Origin: Flavobacterium anhuiense
GTDB lineage: Bacteria > Bacteroidota > Bacteroidia > Flavobacteriales > Flavobacteriaceae
DNA: 64,000 bases
Reading direction: 5' to 3'
NCBI RefSeq assembly: GCF_900101855.1
Contig: NZ_FMVC01000009.1
Span: 62,001 to 126,000 of the forward strand
Shown here: positions 24,884 to 32,185 of the stretch, piece after piece
How the letters are laid out: every line of letters begins with the position of its first letter
Position numbering within the stretch: the first letter of the stretch is position 1
Notes under the pieces: model-generated
Told to the model about the DNA's origin: nothing
Databases searched by the model: none
Seen by the model: only the letters and a program-made list of their open reading frames with translations
Program-made: the position numbers and the translations under genes

Positions 24884-25854
24884 ATATTTAATTTTACGAT
24901 AAACATATTTTTGTCTTTTTTGCAGCTTAAAGTATGTTTTAAACCATATACTTCCAAACGTCTTTTTAGGTTTTCAATTCCGATTCCCGTGCTCGAAAGC
25001 CTTGATTCAGTATCCAAACAGTTGTTTTTTAAAGTGAAAGATACATTTCGGCAATCTACTTTCAAATCCAGATTGATAAAGGGCTCTGCAGTTTCGGCCG
25101 AAAACTTCACCGCATTTTCTACCAAAGGCAGAAAGAACAAAGGCGGAATCTCGATTTGATCATGCACGCCTTCAATGTTTTGCGTTACAGCCAGTCTTTC
25201 GTTTCTAAAGGTATAATATTCAATATACTTTTTAATAAACGCAATTTCTTCCTGCATTAAGACAAAATCTTTCTTAGAAGCTTCGATTTGATAGCGCAGC
25301 AAATCTGAAAGATTCAGTATTCGGTCTGGAACTTTTTCTGGTTCTGCTAATGCTTCTCCGTAAAGATTATTCATGGCATTCAATAAAAAATGCGGATTCA
25401 ATTGCTGTTTTAAAAACGAAAGTTCCGATTTGAAATTCATAATGTCTTTATCGGCCTGACTCATTTTTTTGGTAATCACAATGTGCAGAAAATAGAAAAA
25501 ACAGCCGTTTATGATCAATGATACAATCTGAAGTGCTTTTAAATTTCCTAACCCAACAAGCGGAAAAAACCAATTCATAAAAAAGTAAAAACCAGTCCAA
25601 TAGACCGCAAGAAGCGTAAAAAAGATTTTAAATCTTTTGTGAAATAAAAAAGGATTGATGATGCAGATGTTAAAAACCGTAATCCAGACAATGCAAGGGA
25701 AATAACCCATGGCAATTTTGCTGAGAATATAAGACCAGCTATGTCCGTTGAGTCTTATTTCGTCGTAAATGCAGGCCAGAATGACCAAATAAACAAGTGT
25801 ATTTACGATTAAGTTTCGTAGAAAAAAATTCTGGTAGATTTTTGCAATTGTCAT
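24859..25854 (-). CDS. LytS-type sensor histidine kinase
   Basis: Membrane sensor kinase with about four N-terminal transmembrane helices. The His_kinase domain holds the phospho-acceptor His in KQQLNPHFLLNAMNNL, and an ATPase domain carries PLVENAVKFS and GIGIENLKRRL. It is the partner of the LytTR regulator that follows with a 25-base overlap. The open frame extends up to an ATG at 25941. I prefer ATG 25854 (MTIAKIYQNFF), because the upstream segment coincides with a strong direct/inverted repeat that looks like an operator. The start remains uncertain. Stimulus unknown. Confidence 0.9.
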   Translation of the reverse strand: MTIAKIYQNFFLRNLIVNTLVYLVILACIYDEIRLNGHSWSYILSKIAMGYFPCIVWITVFNICIINPFLFHKRFKIFFTLLAVYWTGFYFFMNWFFPLVGLGNLKALQIVSLIINGCFFYFLHIVITKKMSQADKDIMNFKSELSFLKQQLNPHFLLNAMNNLYGEALAEPEKVPDRILNLSDLLRYQIEASKKDFVLMQEEIAFIKKYIEYYTFRNERLAVTQNIEGVHDQIEIPPLFFLPLVENAVKFSAETAEPFINLDLKVDCRNVSFTLKNNCLDTESRLSSTGIGIENLKRRLEVYGLKHTLSCKKDKNMFIVKLNIWHLPTAV

Positions 25855-25905
25855 AGCGGCAAAAATAATATAATCGTATAGTTTGTAAGCATTTATCAGG
25901 AATAA

Positions 25906-25950
25906 TTTATACCAACGCCATTCGTATAAATCATACGCCATTGGTATAAA
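25906..25950 (-). promoter_or_regulatory. Candidate LytTR binding site (direct repeats, 20-base period)
   Basis: ACGCCATTCGTATAAA at 25915-25930 recurs as ACGCCATTGGTATAAA at 25935-25950 (15 of 16 identical, start-to-start 20 bases). The same region also has 10-base inverted arms TTTATACCAA (25906-25915) and TTGGTATAAA (25941-25950). LytTR regulators typically bind two direct repeats with about 21-base periodicity, so autoregulation of the kinase-regulator operon is plausible. Confidence 0.55.
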
Positions 25951-26022
25951 ATTGCTGTTAAAATAAAGGCTTCTCCATTATTTTTGATCTGAGTTTCTAT
26001 AAATCTTTTTAATAAAAATAAA

Positions 26023-26268
26023 ATGTACCAGTTTAAAGAATTAAAAGATACTGATGGGGTTGTGGAAATTTTTAAAACAAATGTCCAGAAAGAATCTGAT
26101 CGAGATTATATCCTAGCCTCTATAAAAAATCAGTTTCCAAATTATAAAATTAATTTTGATTTGGAAGATTGTGATAAAATTTTAAGAATTGAAGGTGTTG
26201 ATTTACAATATGATACTATTGTGAATCATGTATGCGATTTAGGTTATGCCTGCGTGCGATTGGAATAG
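26023..26268 (+). CDS. Small hypothetical protein, possible HMA-like fold (81 aa)
   Basis: An 81-aa protein whose pattern (VEIFKTNVQKESDRDYIL then FPNYKINFDLEDCDKIL, ending DLGYACVRLE) fits the beta-alpha-beta-beta-alpha-beta layout of heavy-metal-associated domains. The usual CxxC metal-binding loop is absent, so copper binding is unlikely. It is divergent from the LytS gene, with the candidate operator lying between them. A regulatory link is possible but unproven. Confidence 0.6.
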   Translation: MYQFKELKDTDGVVEIFKTNVQKESDRDYILASIKNQFPNYKINFDLEDCDKILRIEGVDLQYDTIVNHVCDLGYACVRLE

Positions 26269-26505
26269 TTTTGCATTTGTAAAAACAGGTGTAAATACGC
26301 TAATATATTTCTGATTTTTGTAAGTATTTTGTGTAATATTCTAATTTCAAAACCAATCTGAAATGCTAAGTTTTATACTTTCTATTTTTCTTTTTCTTCT
26401 AGAGCAGTTAGCCTGATTTGACTGTTTTTCTTCCAGTGTTTTTCAATAACTTTTTATCGTATAAAAGGTTTACTCTTTTGCGTATTATTTTTCTAATTTT
26501 ACGCC

Positions 26506-28035
26506 ATGAAAAAAAAGTTCCAACTCTTCGATTTTAGCCAGAAAGTCAATTATAAAAACGAAATTTTAGCAGGTTTGACTGTTGCCATGACTATGATTCC
26601 AGAATCATTGTCGTTTGCTATTTTGGCTGGATTTCCGCCATTGGTTGGTTTATACGCTGCTTTTATTGCGGGATTGGTGACGGCTATTTTTGGAGGAAGA
26701 CCCGGAATGATTTCGGGCGGAGCAGGAGCAACAGTAATTGTTTTGATTGCCTTGATGAAGTCGCACGGAATAGAATATGTTTTTGCCGCCGTTGCCCTCG
26801 GCGGTGTTGTCCAGATCTGCATCGGACTTTTTAAACTAGGAAAATTTATTCGATTAGTTCCACAGCCCGTTATGTTTGGTTTTGTAAATGGTTTGGCTGT
26901 TGTGATATTTATGTCGCAGTTGGAGCAGTTTAAAACGGTTGTTAATGGTCAGGTTGCTTGGCTTCAGGGAACTCCTTTATATATTATGTTAGGTCTGGTT
27001 GCTTTGACAATTGCGATTGTTTTGGTTTTTCCGAAGATTACAAAAGCAGTTCCAGCATCTTTAGTGGCTATTATGGTCGTTTTTGCAATCGTAATTATTT
27101 TTAATATCGAAACCAAAACCGTAGAAGATATCGCTTCGGTTCAAGGTGGATTTCCTCCATTTCATGTCCCGAATATTCCGTTTTCTTTCGAAACTTTAAA
27201 AGTGATATTTCCGTATTCGGTAATTGTTGCAGCGGTTGGTTTGACGGAAGGTTTGCTTACGCTAAATTTAGTTGACGAAATTACTGGAACACGAGGAAAC
27301 AGCAACAGAGAATGTATAGCGCAGGGAAGTTCGAATATTCTAAATGGTTTTTTCTACGGAATGGGCGGCTGCCCAATGATTGCGCAGACTTTGGTAAATC
27401 TTGGAGCAGGATCAAGAGCCAGACTTGCGGGAATTATTGGCGCTTTGGCTATTTTAATGATTATACTTTTTGGAGCGCCTGTAATTGGAAAATTGCCAAT
27501 GGCAGCCTTAGTTGGAGTTATGATGATGGTGGCCATTACCACTTTTGAATGGGCAAGTTTCAGGATTATTAATAAAATGCCCAAACATGATATTTTTGTT
27601 GGAATTTTAGTGGCTTTAATTACAATTGTATTGCATAATTTGGCATTGGCGGTTTTAATTGGTGTGATTATTTCGGCTTTGGTTTTTGCTTGGGAAAGTG
27701 CTAAAAGAATTCGCGCAAGACAGTATATTGACGAAAACGGAATAAAGCATTACGAAATTTTTGGGCCGTTATTCTTTGGTTCTACTACTGCTTTTTTAGA
27801 GAAATTTGATATTCAAAATGATCCGGACCATATTATAATCGATTTTAAAGAAAGCCGTGTTTCAGATATGTCGGCGATTGAAGCTTTGAACAATATTACT
27901 AAGAAATACAATCAGCTCAACAAAACTGTAGAGTTGGAGCATTTAAGCGCCGACTGCAGACAATTGCTAAAAAATGCTGATGCCGTTATTAAGGTGAATG
28001 TTATTGACGATCCTACTTATAAAGTGGTTAGTTAA
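26506..28035 (+). CDS. SulP-family anion transporter
   Basis: A 509-aa inner-membrane transporter. The N-terminal signature is typical of SulP carriers (LAGLTVAMTMIPESLSFAIL, residues ~19-38, then GLYAAFIAGLVTAIFGG). About ten to twelve hydrophobic helices reach to residue ~400, and a C-terminal STAS domain (EIFGPLFFGSTTAFLEKFD; IIIDFKESRVSDMSAIEAL) follows. SulP proteins move sulfate, bicarbonate or other anions. The substrate cannot be told from sequence. It is monocistronic, followed by a palindromic element with a terminator. Confidence 0.93.
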   Translation: MKKKFQLFDFSQKVNYKNEILAGLTVAMTMIPESLSFAILAGFPPLVGLYAAFIAGLVTAIFGGRPGMISGGAGATVIVLIALMKSHGIEYVFAAVALGGVVQICIGLFKLGKFIRLVPQPVMFGFVNGLAVVIFMSQLEQFKTVVNGQVAWLQGTPLYIMLGLVALTIAIVLVFPKITKAVPASLVAIMVVFAIVIIFNIETKTVEDIASVQGGFPPFHVPNIPFSFETLKVIFPYSVIVAAVGLTEGLLTLNLVDEITGTRGNSNRECIAQGSSNILNGFFYGMGGCPMIAQTLVNLGAGSRARLAGIIGALAILMIILFGAPVIGKLPMAALVGVMMMVAITTFEWASFRIINKMPKHDIFVGILVALITIVLHNLALAVLIGVIISALVFAWESAKRIRARQYIDENGIKHYEIFGPLFFGSTTAFLEKFDIQNDPDHIIIDFKESRVSDMSAIEALNNITKKYNQLNKTVELEHLSADCRQLLKNADAVIKVNVIDDPTYKVVS

Positions 28036-28036
28036 T

Positions 28037-28311
28037 TAGAAAATGTGACAATTTGATAATTAGATAATGATATTGGCACCGTGTATCTGTAGAGAGGCAC
28101 TGCAGTGCGTCTAACGTTTTGTAACAACAAACCCGACAGATTTTAAAAACCTGTCGGGTTTGTTATGTTTATAGGTTTGTCGGGCGGATCGGAGTCGAAG
28201 CCCACATGCCAATTGGAGCGTCCTTCCCAAAGCCTCGGGATCGCTCAGGGTGACAATTAAAACATTATCCGAAATTATCGTATTTTCTAATTGACAAATT
28301 TTCTAATTATA
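28037..28311. repeat. Nested palindromic element downstream of the SulP gene
   Basis: The outer arms (left begins AATTAGAAAATGTGACAATT near 28038; right near 28281-28311 ends TTTTCTAATTA) pair partially. Inside are a strong hairpin (28124-28165) and a GTCACCCTGAGCG-type repeat in inverse orientation. The outer arms and the inner hairpin recur in the element at 30180-30582, so the two are family members. Confidence 0.7.
28124..28165 (+). terminator. Terminator-like hairpin after the SulP gene
   Basis: AACAAACCCGACAG pairs with CTGTCGGGTTTGTT around a short AT loop. The same hairpin core (ACCCGACA / CCTGTCGGGT) recurs at 30243-30280. Confidence 0.8.
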
Positions 28312-28339
28312 GAATGTTTGATTTTTGTAACTTTGTAAA

Positions 28340-29248
28340 ATGAAACTAACAGAAACTTTAGAGGATTTTTATACAGTAAAAATAAAAGGAATGCCCGAAA
28401 ATCTAAAAAAAGAGATCGGACATTTTAATGTTTTTAAGCTGGATGATTACATTGGAAGTACTTGTAATCCTTTGCCTTATACGCGAAAAGACTTTTATAA
28501 AATCAGTTTAATTATTGGAAAAAATAAAGTGCATTATGCTGATAAAGTTGTTTCGATAGAAAATCAGGCTTTATTCTTTGCTAATCCCCAAATTCCATAT
28601 AGTTGGGAACATATCGATGAAAACCAGACTGGGTTTTTCTGCATTTTTACTGATGCTTTTTTTAGCCAGTTTGGGAATTTAAAAGAATATCCGTTGTTCC
28701 AGCCAGGCGGGAATCCTGTTGTTCCAGTTTCTGTTGAATTGGCAGAATCTTTAAAAACGATTTATTTAAAAATGTTTGATGAAATCAATTCTGATTATGC
28801 TTTTAAATATGATGTGCTTAGAAATCTTGTTTTTGAGATTATTCACCTAGCTTTAAAAACGCAAACTGTAACTGCTTCATTATACAGTAAATCGAACGCT
28901 ACAATTCGTGTTTCTTCTTTGTTTTTAGAATTGTTAGAACGACAATTTCCTGTTGAATCGATTTCTCAGCAGATTAATTTTCGCTCACCTTCGGAATATG
29001 CAAATCAGTTAAATGTGCATGTAAACCATTTGAATAAGGCATTAAAAGAAACAACTGGAAAAACAACCTCTCAGATTATTGGAGAGAGAATTGTTCAAGA
29101 AGCCATGATTTTATTGAAGCAAACTAATTGGAATATTAATGAAATTGCGTGGTGTTTAGGCTTCGAAGAATTATCTCATTTTATTAATTTCTTCAAGAAA
29201 AATGTTCGAGTTTCGCCAAAAAACTATCGTTTAGTAGAAATTGTTTGA
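28340..29248 (+). CDS. AraC-family transcriptional regulator
   Basis: A 302-aa regulator with an N-terminal cupin-like ligand-binding domain (about 1-170; FFANPQIPYSWEH) and a C-terminal AraC-type double helix-turn-helix (about 200-300; SEYANQLNVHVNHLNKALKE, then AWCLGFEELSHFINFFKKN). The gene lies 91 bases upstream of an SDR gene in the same direction, so the SDR is a likely target. TAACTTTG at 28328-28335 just before the start resembles a -7 box. Confidence 0.92.
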   Translation: MKLTETLEDFYTVKIKGMPENLKKEIGHFNVFKLDDYIGSTCNPLPYTRKDFYKISLIIGKNKVHYADKVVSIENQALFFANPQIPYSWEHIDENQTGFFCIFTDAFFSQFGNLKEYPLFQPGGNPVVPVSVELAESLKTIYLKMFDEINSDYAFKYDVLRNLVFEIIHLALKTQTVTASLYSKSNATIRVSSLFLELLERQFPVESISQQINFRSPSEYANQLNVHVNHLNKALKETTGKTTSQIIGERIVQEAMILLKQTNWNINEIAWCLGFEELSHFINFFKKNVRVSPKNYRLVEIV

Positions 29249-29280
29249 TTTTTGCAACTTCTTGTTTGATTGCTTCAATA

Positions 29281-29308
29281 TTTGAGAAGTACTTCACTTG
29301 TAACTTTG
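29281..29308 (+). promoter_or_regulatory. Candidate promoter of the SDR gene
   Basis: TTTG (29281-29284) and TAACTTTG (29301-29308) are separated by 16 bases, close to the Bacteroidota TTTG / TAnnTTTG arrangement. The start codon is 32 bases further on. Confidence 0.5.
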
Positions 29309-29339
29309 TCCTATAATTATAACGTAAAAAATTAAAATC

Positions 29340-30179
29340 ATGGACAATAAAAAAGTTTGGTTTATCACAGGTGCTTCAAAAGGACTTGGATTAGAATTAG
29401 CTAAAAAATTATTAGCAGAAGGTTATAAAGTAGCAGCAACATCAAGAAGTGAAGCTTCTTTAGTTAAAGAATTGGGCGGTTTGTCGGAAAGTTTTCTTCC
29501 TTTAGAAATGGACTTGATAGACGAAAAAAGTGTTAAAAATGCAATTGACAAAACCGTAAACCATTTTAAAACAATTGATGTTTTGGTCAATAATGCGGGT
29601 TATGGCTTATTAGGCGCATTAGAAGAATTAAGCGACGCAGAATCAAGAAAAAACTACGAAGTAAATGTTTTCGGATTATTAAATGTAATTAGAAATGCAA
29701 TGCCAGTTTTTCGTGCCAATGAAAAGGGGCATATCTTCAATATTTCTTCTGTTGGCGGTTATTATGGAGAATTTCCGGGTTGGGGAATTTACTGTTCTAC
29801 AAAATTTGCAGTTGCAGGCTTGACAGAATCTTTAGCGGCAGAAATAAAACCGTTTGGAGTTCATGCAACAATCGTTTATCCGGGTTATTTTAGAACCGAT
29901 TTCTTAAAAGACAGTTCATTATTGTTGCCTGAAAATCCAATTGCAGAGTACAAAGAAGTGAGACAATCTGAAAGTGCGCACAAAGAAGATATCAATCAAA
30001 ATCAGCCGGGCGATCCTGTGAAATTAGCGGAAGCTTTAATCAAAGTGAGTAACGACCAGAATCCGCCATTACACTTATTTTTGGGCGAAGATGCTTATAA
30101 TATGGCGAATCAAAAAATAGCAAGTGTTCAAGCAGAATTGGAAAGCTGGAAATCAGTTTCTGTTTCAACGGCTTTTTAA
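29340..30179 (+). CDS. SDR family NAD(P)-dependent oxidoreductase
   Basis: Classical short-chain dehydrogenase/reductase of 279 aa. The coenzyme loop TGASKGLGLELAKK (residues 10-23), NNAGYG at about 84, catalytic Ser in NISSVGGYYG, and the YxxxK pair in YCSTKFAVAG are present. Substrate unknown. It sits behind an AraC regulator with its own candidate promoter, a common arrangement for an inducible reductase. The stop codon lies at the edge of a long nested palindrome. Confidence 0.93.
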   Translation: MDNKKVWFITGASKGLGLELAKKLLAEGYKVAATSRSEASLVKELGGLSESFLPLEMDLIDEKSVKNAIDKTVNHFKTIDVLVNNAGYGLLGALEELSDAESRKNYEVNVFGLLNVIRNAMPVFRANEKGHIFNISSVGGYYGEFPGWGIYCSTKFAVAGLTESLAAEIKPFGVHATIVYPGYFRTDFLKDSSLLLPENPIAEYKEVRQSESAHKEDINQNQPGDPVKLAEALIKVSNDQNPPLHLFLGEDAYNMANQKIASVQAELESWKSVSVSTAF

Positions 30180-30582
30180 TTAGAGAATGTGGTAATTTGA
30201 CAATTAGAAAATTCCAATTAGAAAACTCTAATATTGCAATAAACCCGACATGTTTTAAAACCTGTCGGGTTTGGTTTTCTATAATTAATTCAGTTTTGTC
30301 AGGCTAAGCGAAGTAGAAGCTTACATACTAATTGGAGCGACTTTCGACTCCGCTCAGGATTACATTCGATTATGGAATAGATAAATTGAGTTGCCCCAGC
30401 TTTAGCTGGAGGAATAAAAAGTGCATAAGAAAAAGGCTTTAGCCAAACTTGCTAGTTTGGCTAAAGCCTTTCAAGTTGTTTAAATACGTGAACCTCCAGC
30501 TAAAGCTGGAGGCAATTCAGTTTGTTAAATTATTCCAATTCAAAAATTATCTAATTATCAAATTGACACATTATCTAATTTT
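30180..30582. repeat. Long nested palindromic element between SDR and phosphodiesterase genes
   Basis: Three nested levels are visible. The outer arms (left begins AATTAGAGAATGTGGTAATT; right ends AAATTGACACATTATCTAATT) pair over about 35 bases with few mismatches. The middle arms are GCTTTAGCTGGAGG near 30399 and CCTCCAGCTAAAGC near 30492. The inner hairpin AAAGGCTTTAGCCAAACT / AGTTTGGCTAAAGCCTTT lies at about 30431-30472. The right arm includes the stop codon of the minus-strand gene. It is related to the element at 28037-28311. Confidence 0.85.
30243..30280 (+). terminator. Terminator-like hairpin after the SDR gene
   Basis: AAACCCGACATG pairs with CCTGTCGGGTTT followed by T-rich sequence. 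It is nearly the same hairpin as at 28124-28165. Confidence 0.8.
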
Positions 30583-31780
30583 AGCGAAGCGCATTCTCAA
30601 CATCGCTCAATTTTCCATCAATTTCACCTACTTGTAAACCTAAAATATGAGCAATTAAAGGGTAAACCGAAACATTCTGAAACGTTTTTATTTTTTTATT
30701 GACTTTAAACGCAGGACCTTTTGCGTAGAAAATGGCATGCATATCTTTTTCATTATTGTCATAGCCATGCGTTCCGCCATTTATATGAGTGCTTTCTTTG
30801 CTTACTAAACTCCAGCCTTTATCGGCTTCAATTACAAAATCGTGCACACGAGGATTTGTACCATAATGCAATCTTTTTGGAACCTCAGTTGATTTCCAGA
30901 ATTTAATATGGGGCACTTTTTTCAAAGCATTGGCAATTGAATCCTGATAACCAGCTTTTGCCTGTATACTCATAATCGGATTAATTACGTCTTTATAACC
31001 CAACCATTCTGGTTTTAGGTAATCTAACACTGCTACTTTTTTATCATTGCTGATAGTGGCCATTCCGTGGTCTGAAACGACAATCAAATTGATTTGTTTT
31101 CCAATAGGCAACTGATCTAGTTTTTTAGATATTTCTCCAATAATGGAATCCATTTTGATTACTGTTTTTTCAGTTTTTGGCGAAAGCGGCCCAAAATTAT
31201 GGCCTGTATGATCTGGTTCGTCGAAATACAAAGTCACTAGATGTGGGCGCTGTTTTTCTGGTAGCTGTAGCCATTTCATAACCGTATCTATTCTGGCTCC
31301 ATATGGGACTTTACCATCGTAATTTTTGAAATAGCTCGGATTCCTTTTGTCAATGTCAGAACCTGGCCAAAAGAAAGAAGCACTTTTTACACCTTGCTGT
31401 TCAGCCAAATTCCAAATCGGATTTCCACCATAAAATCTTGAATCATTTTTAGCATTGCTTGATAATGAAAAAGACTGATTTAGAGAAGAATCGTAAAAAA
31501 TATTATTGATAATTCCGTGATGATCTGGATAAAGTCCCGTAACGATAGAATAATGATTTGGGAAAGTCTTACTAGGATAAGACGGTTTCATTGATTTTGC
31601 ATGAACACCCTCTTTTTCAATTTGCTTCAGATTTGGAAGATTATACATTTTGCCATAATCCCAACGAAATCCATCCATAGAAACTAAAACTACATAATTG
31701 TCTTTGCTGTTTTGGGCTTGTAAAAAAGTTGTAAGAAGTAAAAATGTAAAAGATAAAAGGTGAGTTGTAAATTTTCTCAT
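30581..31780 (-). CDS. Secreted alkaline phosphatase superfamily enzyme (nucleotide pyrophosphatase/phosphodiesterase type)
   Basis: A 399-aa exported metallo-phosphodiesterase of the NPP group. It has a signal peptide (MRKFTTHLLSFTFLLLTTFL), first metal-site Asp in VVLVSMDGFRWDYG, nucleophile Thr in PSKTFPNHYSIVTG, and further zinc ligands in YFDEPDHTGHNFGP, VVSDHGMA and HGYDN. The enzymes hydrolyse phosphodiester or pyrophosphate bonds of nucleotides and related compounds in the periplasm. The exact substrate is not predictable. A TACCTTTG box lies 23 bases upstream. Confidence 0.92.
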   Translation of the reverse strand: MRKFTTHLLSFTFLLLTTFLQAQNSKDNYVVLVSMDGFRWDYGKMYNLPNLKQIEKEGVHAKSMKPSYPSKTFPNHYSIVTGLYPDHHGIINNIFYDSSLNQSFSLSSNAKNDSRFYGGNPIWNLAEQQGVKSASFFWPGSDIDKRNPSYFKNYDGKVPYGARIDTVMKWLQLPEKQRPHLVTLYFDEPDHTGHNFGPLSPKTEKTVIKMDSIIGEISKKLDQLPIGKQINLIVVSDHGMATISNDKKVAVLDYLKPEWLGYKDVINPIMSIQAKAGYQDSIANALKKVPHIKFWKSTEVPKRLHYGTNPRVHDFVIEADKGWSLVSKESTHINGGTHGYDNNEKDMHAIFYAKGPAFKVNKKIKTFQNVSVYPLIAHILGLQVGEIDGKLSDVENALR

Positions 31781-31802
31781 TTTGCAATTTTAAATAGAAT
31801 CG

Positions 31803-31810
31803 CAAAGGTA
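31803..31810 (-). promoter_or_regulatory. Candidate -7 element of the phosphodiesterase gene
   Basis: The minus strand reads TACCTTTG (TAnnTTTG consensus), about 16 bases before the expected transcription start region and 23 before the ATG. No convincing -33 was seen. Confidence 0.42.
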
Positions 31811-31858
31811 TAGATAACAGCTTTTTTAAAGAAAAAGAGAATGTTAAATAAAGTGATA

Positions 31859-32128
31859 GCCAAGAATTCACGTATTATTTTTTTTCTAATCTTTGCGTTT
31901 GAAAATAGTTATCATTAATTATGGGAATGCTTTGTGTGAAAAAAAATGCCACGAATTCACGAATTATTTCTTCAAATCTTTGTGTTTAAAAAATAGTTGT
32001 AATTAATTACACGAATGCTTTGTGTAAAATAAGTTTAGAACAGATTTATAATTCTTTTAATCTGTGTAATCTGTGGCAGATAAAAGTATATGTAAAGATT
32101 AGAAAAAAATAATTCGTGAATTCGTGGC
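31859..32128. repeat. Palindromic element with a duplicated left arm
   Basis: The left arms at about 31860-31895 (AAGAATTCACGTATTATTTT) and about 31949-31985 (CCACGAATTCACGAATTATT) are both complementary to the right arm at 32097-32128 (AATAATTCGTGAATTCGTGG). Between them are TAATCTGTGTAATCTGTGG-type words. No gene lies inside. It fills the gap between the phosphodiesterase and groL. Confidence 0.8.
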
Positions 32129-32131
32129 TAT

Positions 32132-32166
32132 AAAAAAAAGCGCCAGATAAAAATCCAGCGCTTTAA
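32132..32166 (-). terminator. Terminator of the groES-groEL operon
   Basis: On the minus strand AAAGCGCTGGAT pairs with ATCTGGCGCTTT, followed by eight Ts. It is 20 bases past the groL stop. Confidence 0.9.
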
Positions 32167-32185
32167 AGTTTTAAGAAGGGAATGA

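Noticed and set aside
26023..26268. Copper chaperone
   Set aside because: The fold pattern fits an HMA domain but the CxxC metal loop is missing.
30449..30637. 62-aa open frame in the intergenic palindrome
   Set aside because: Encoded by nested repeat arms (LVWLKPFKLFK is a translation of the hairpin) and overlaps the end of the phosphodiesterase gene.
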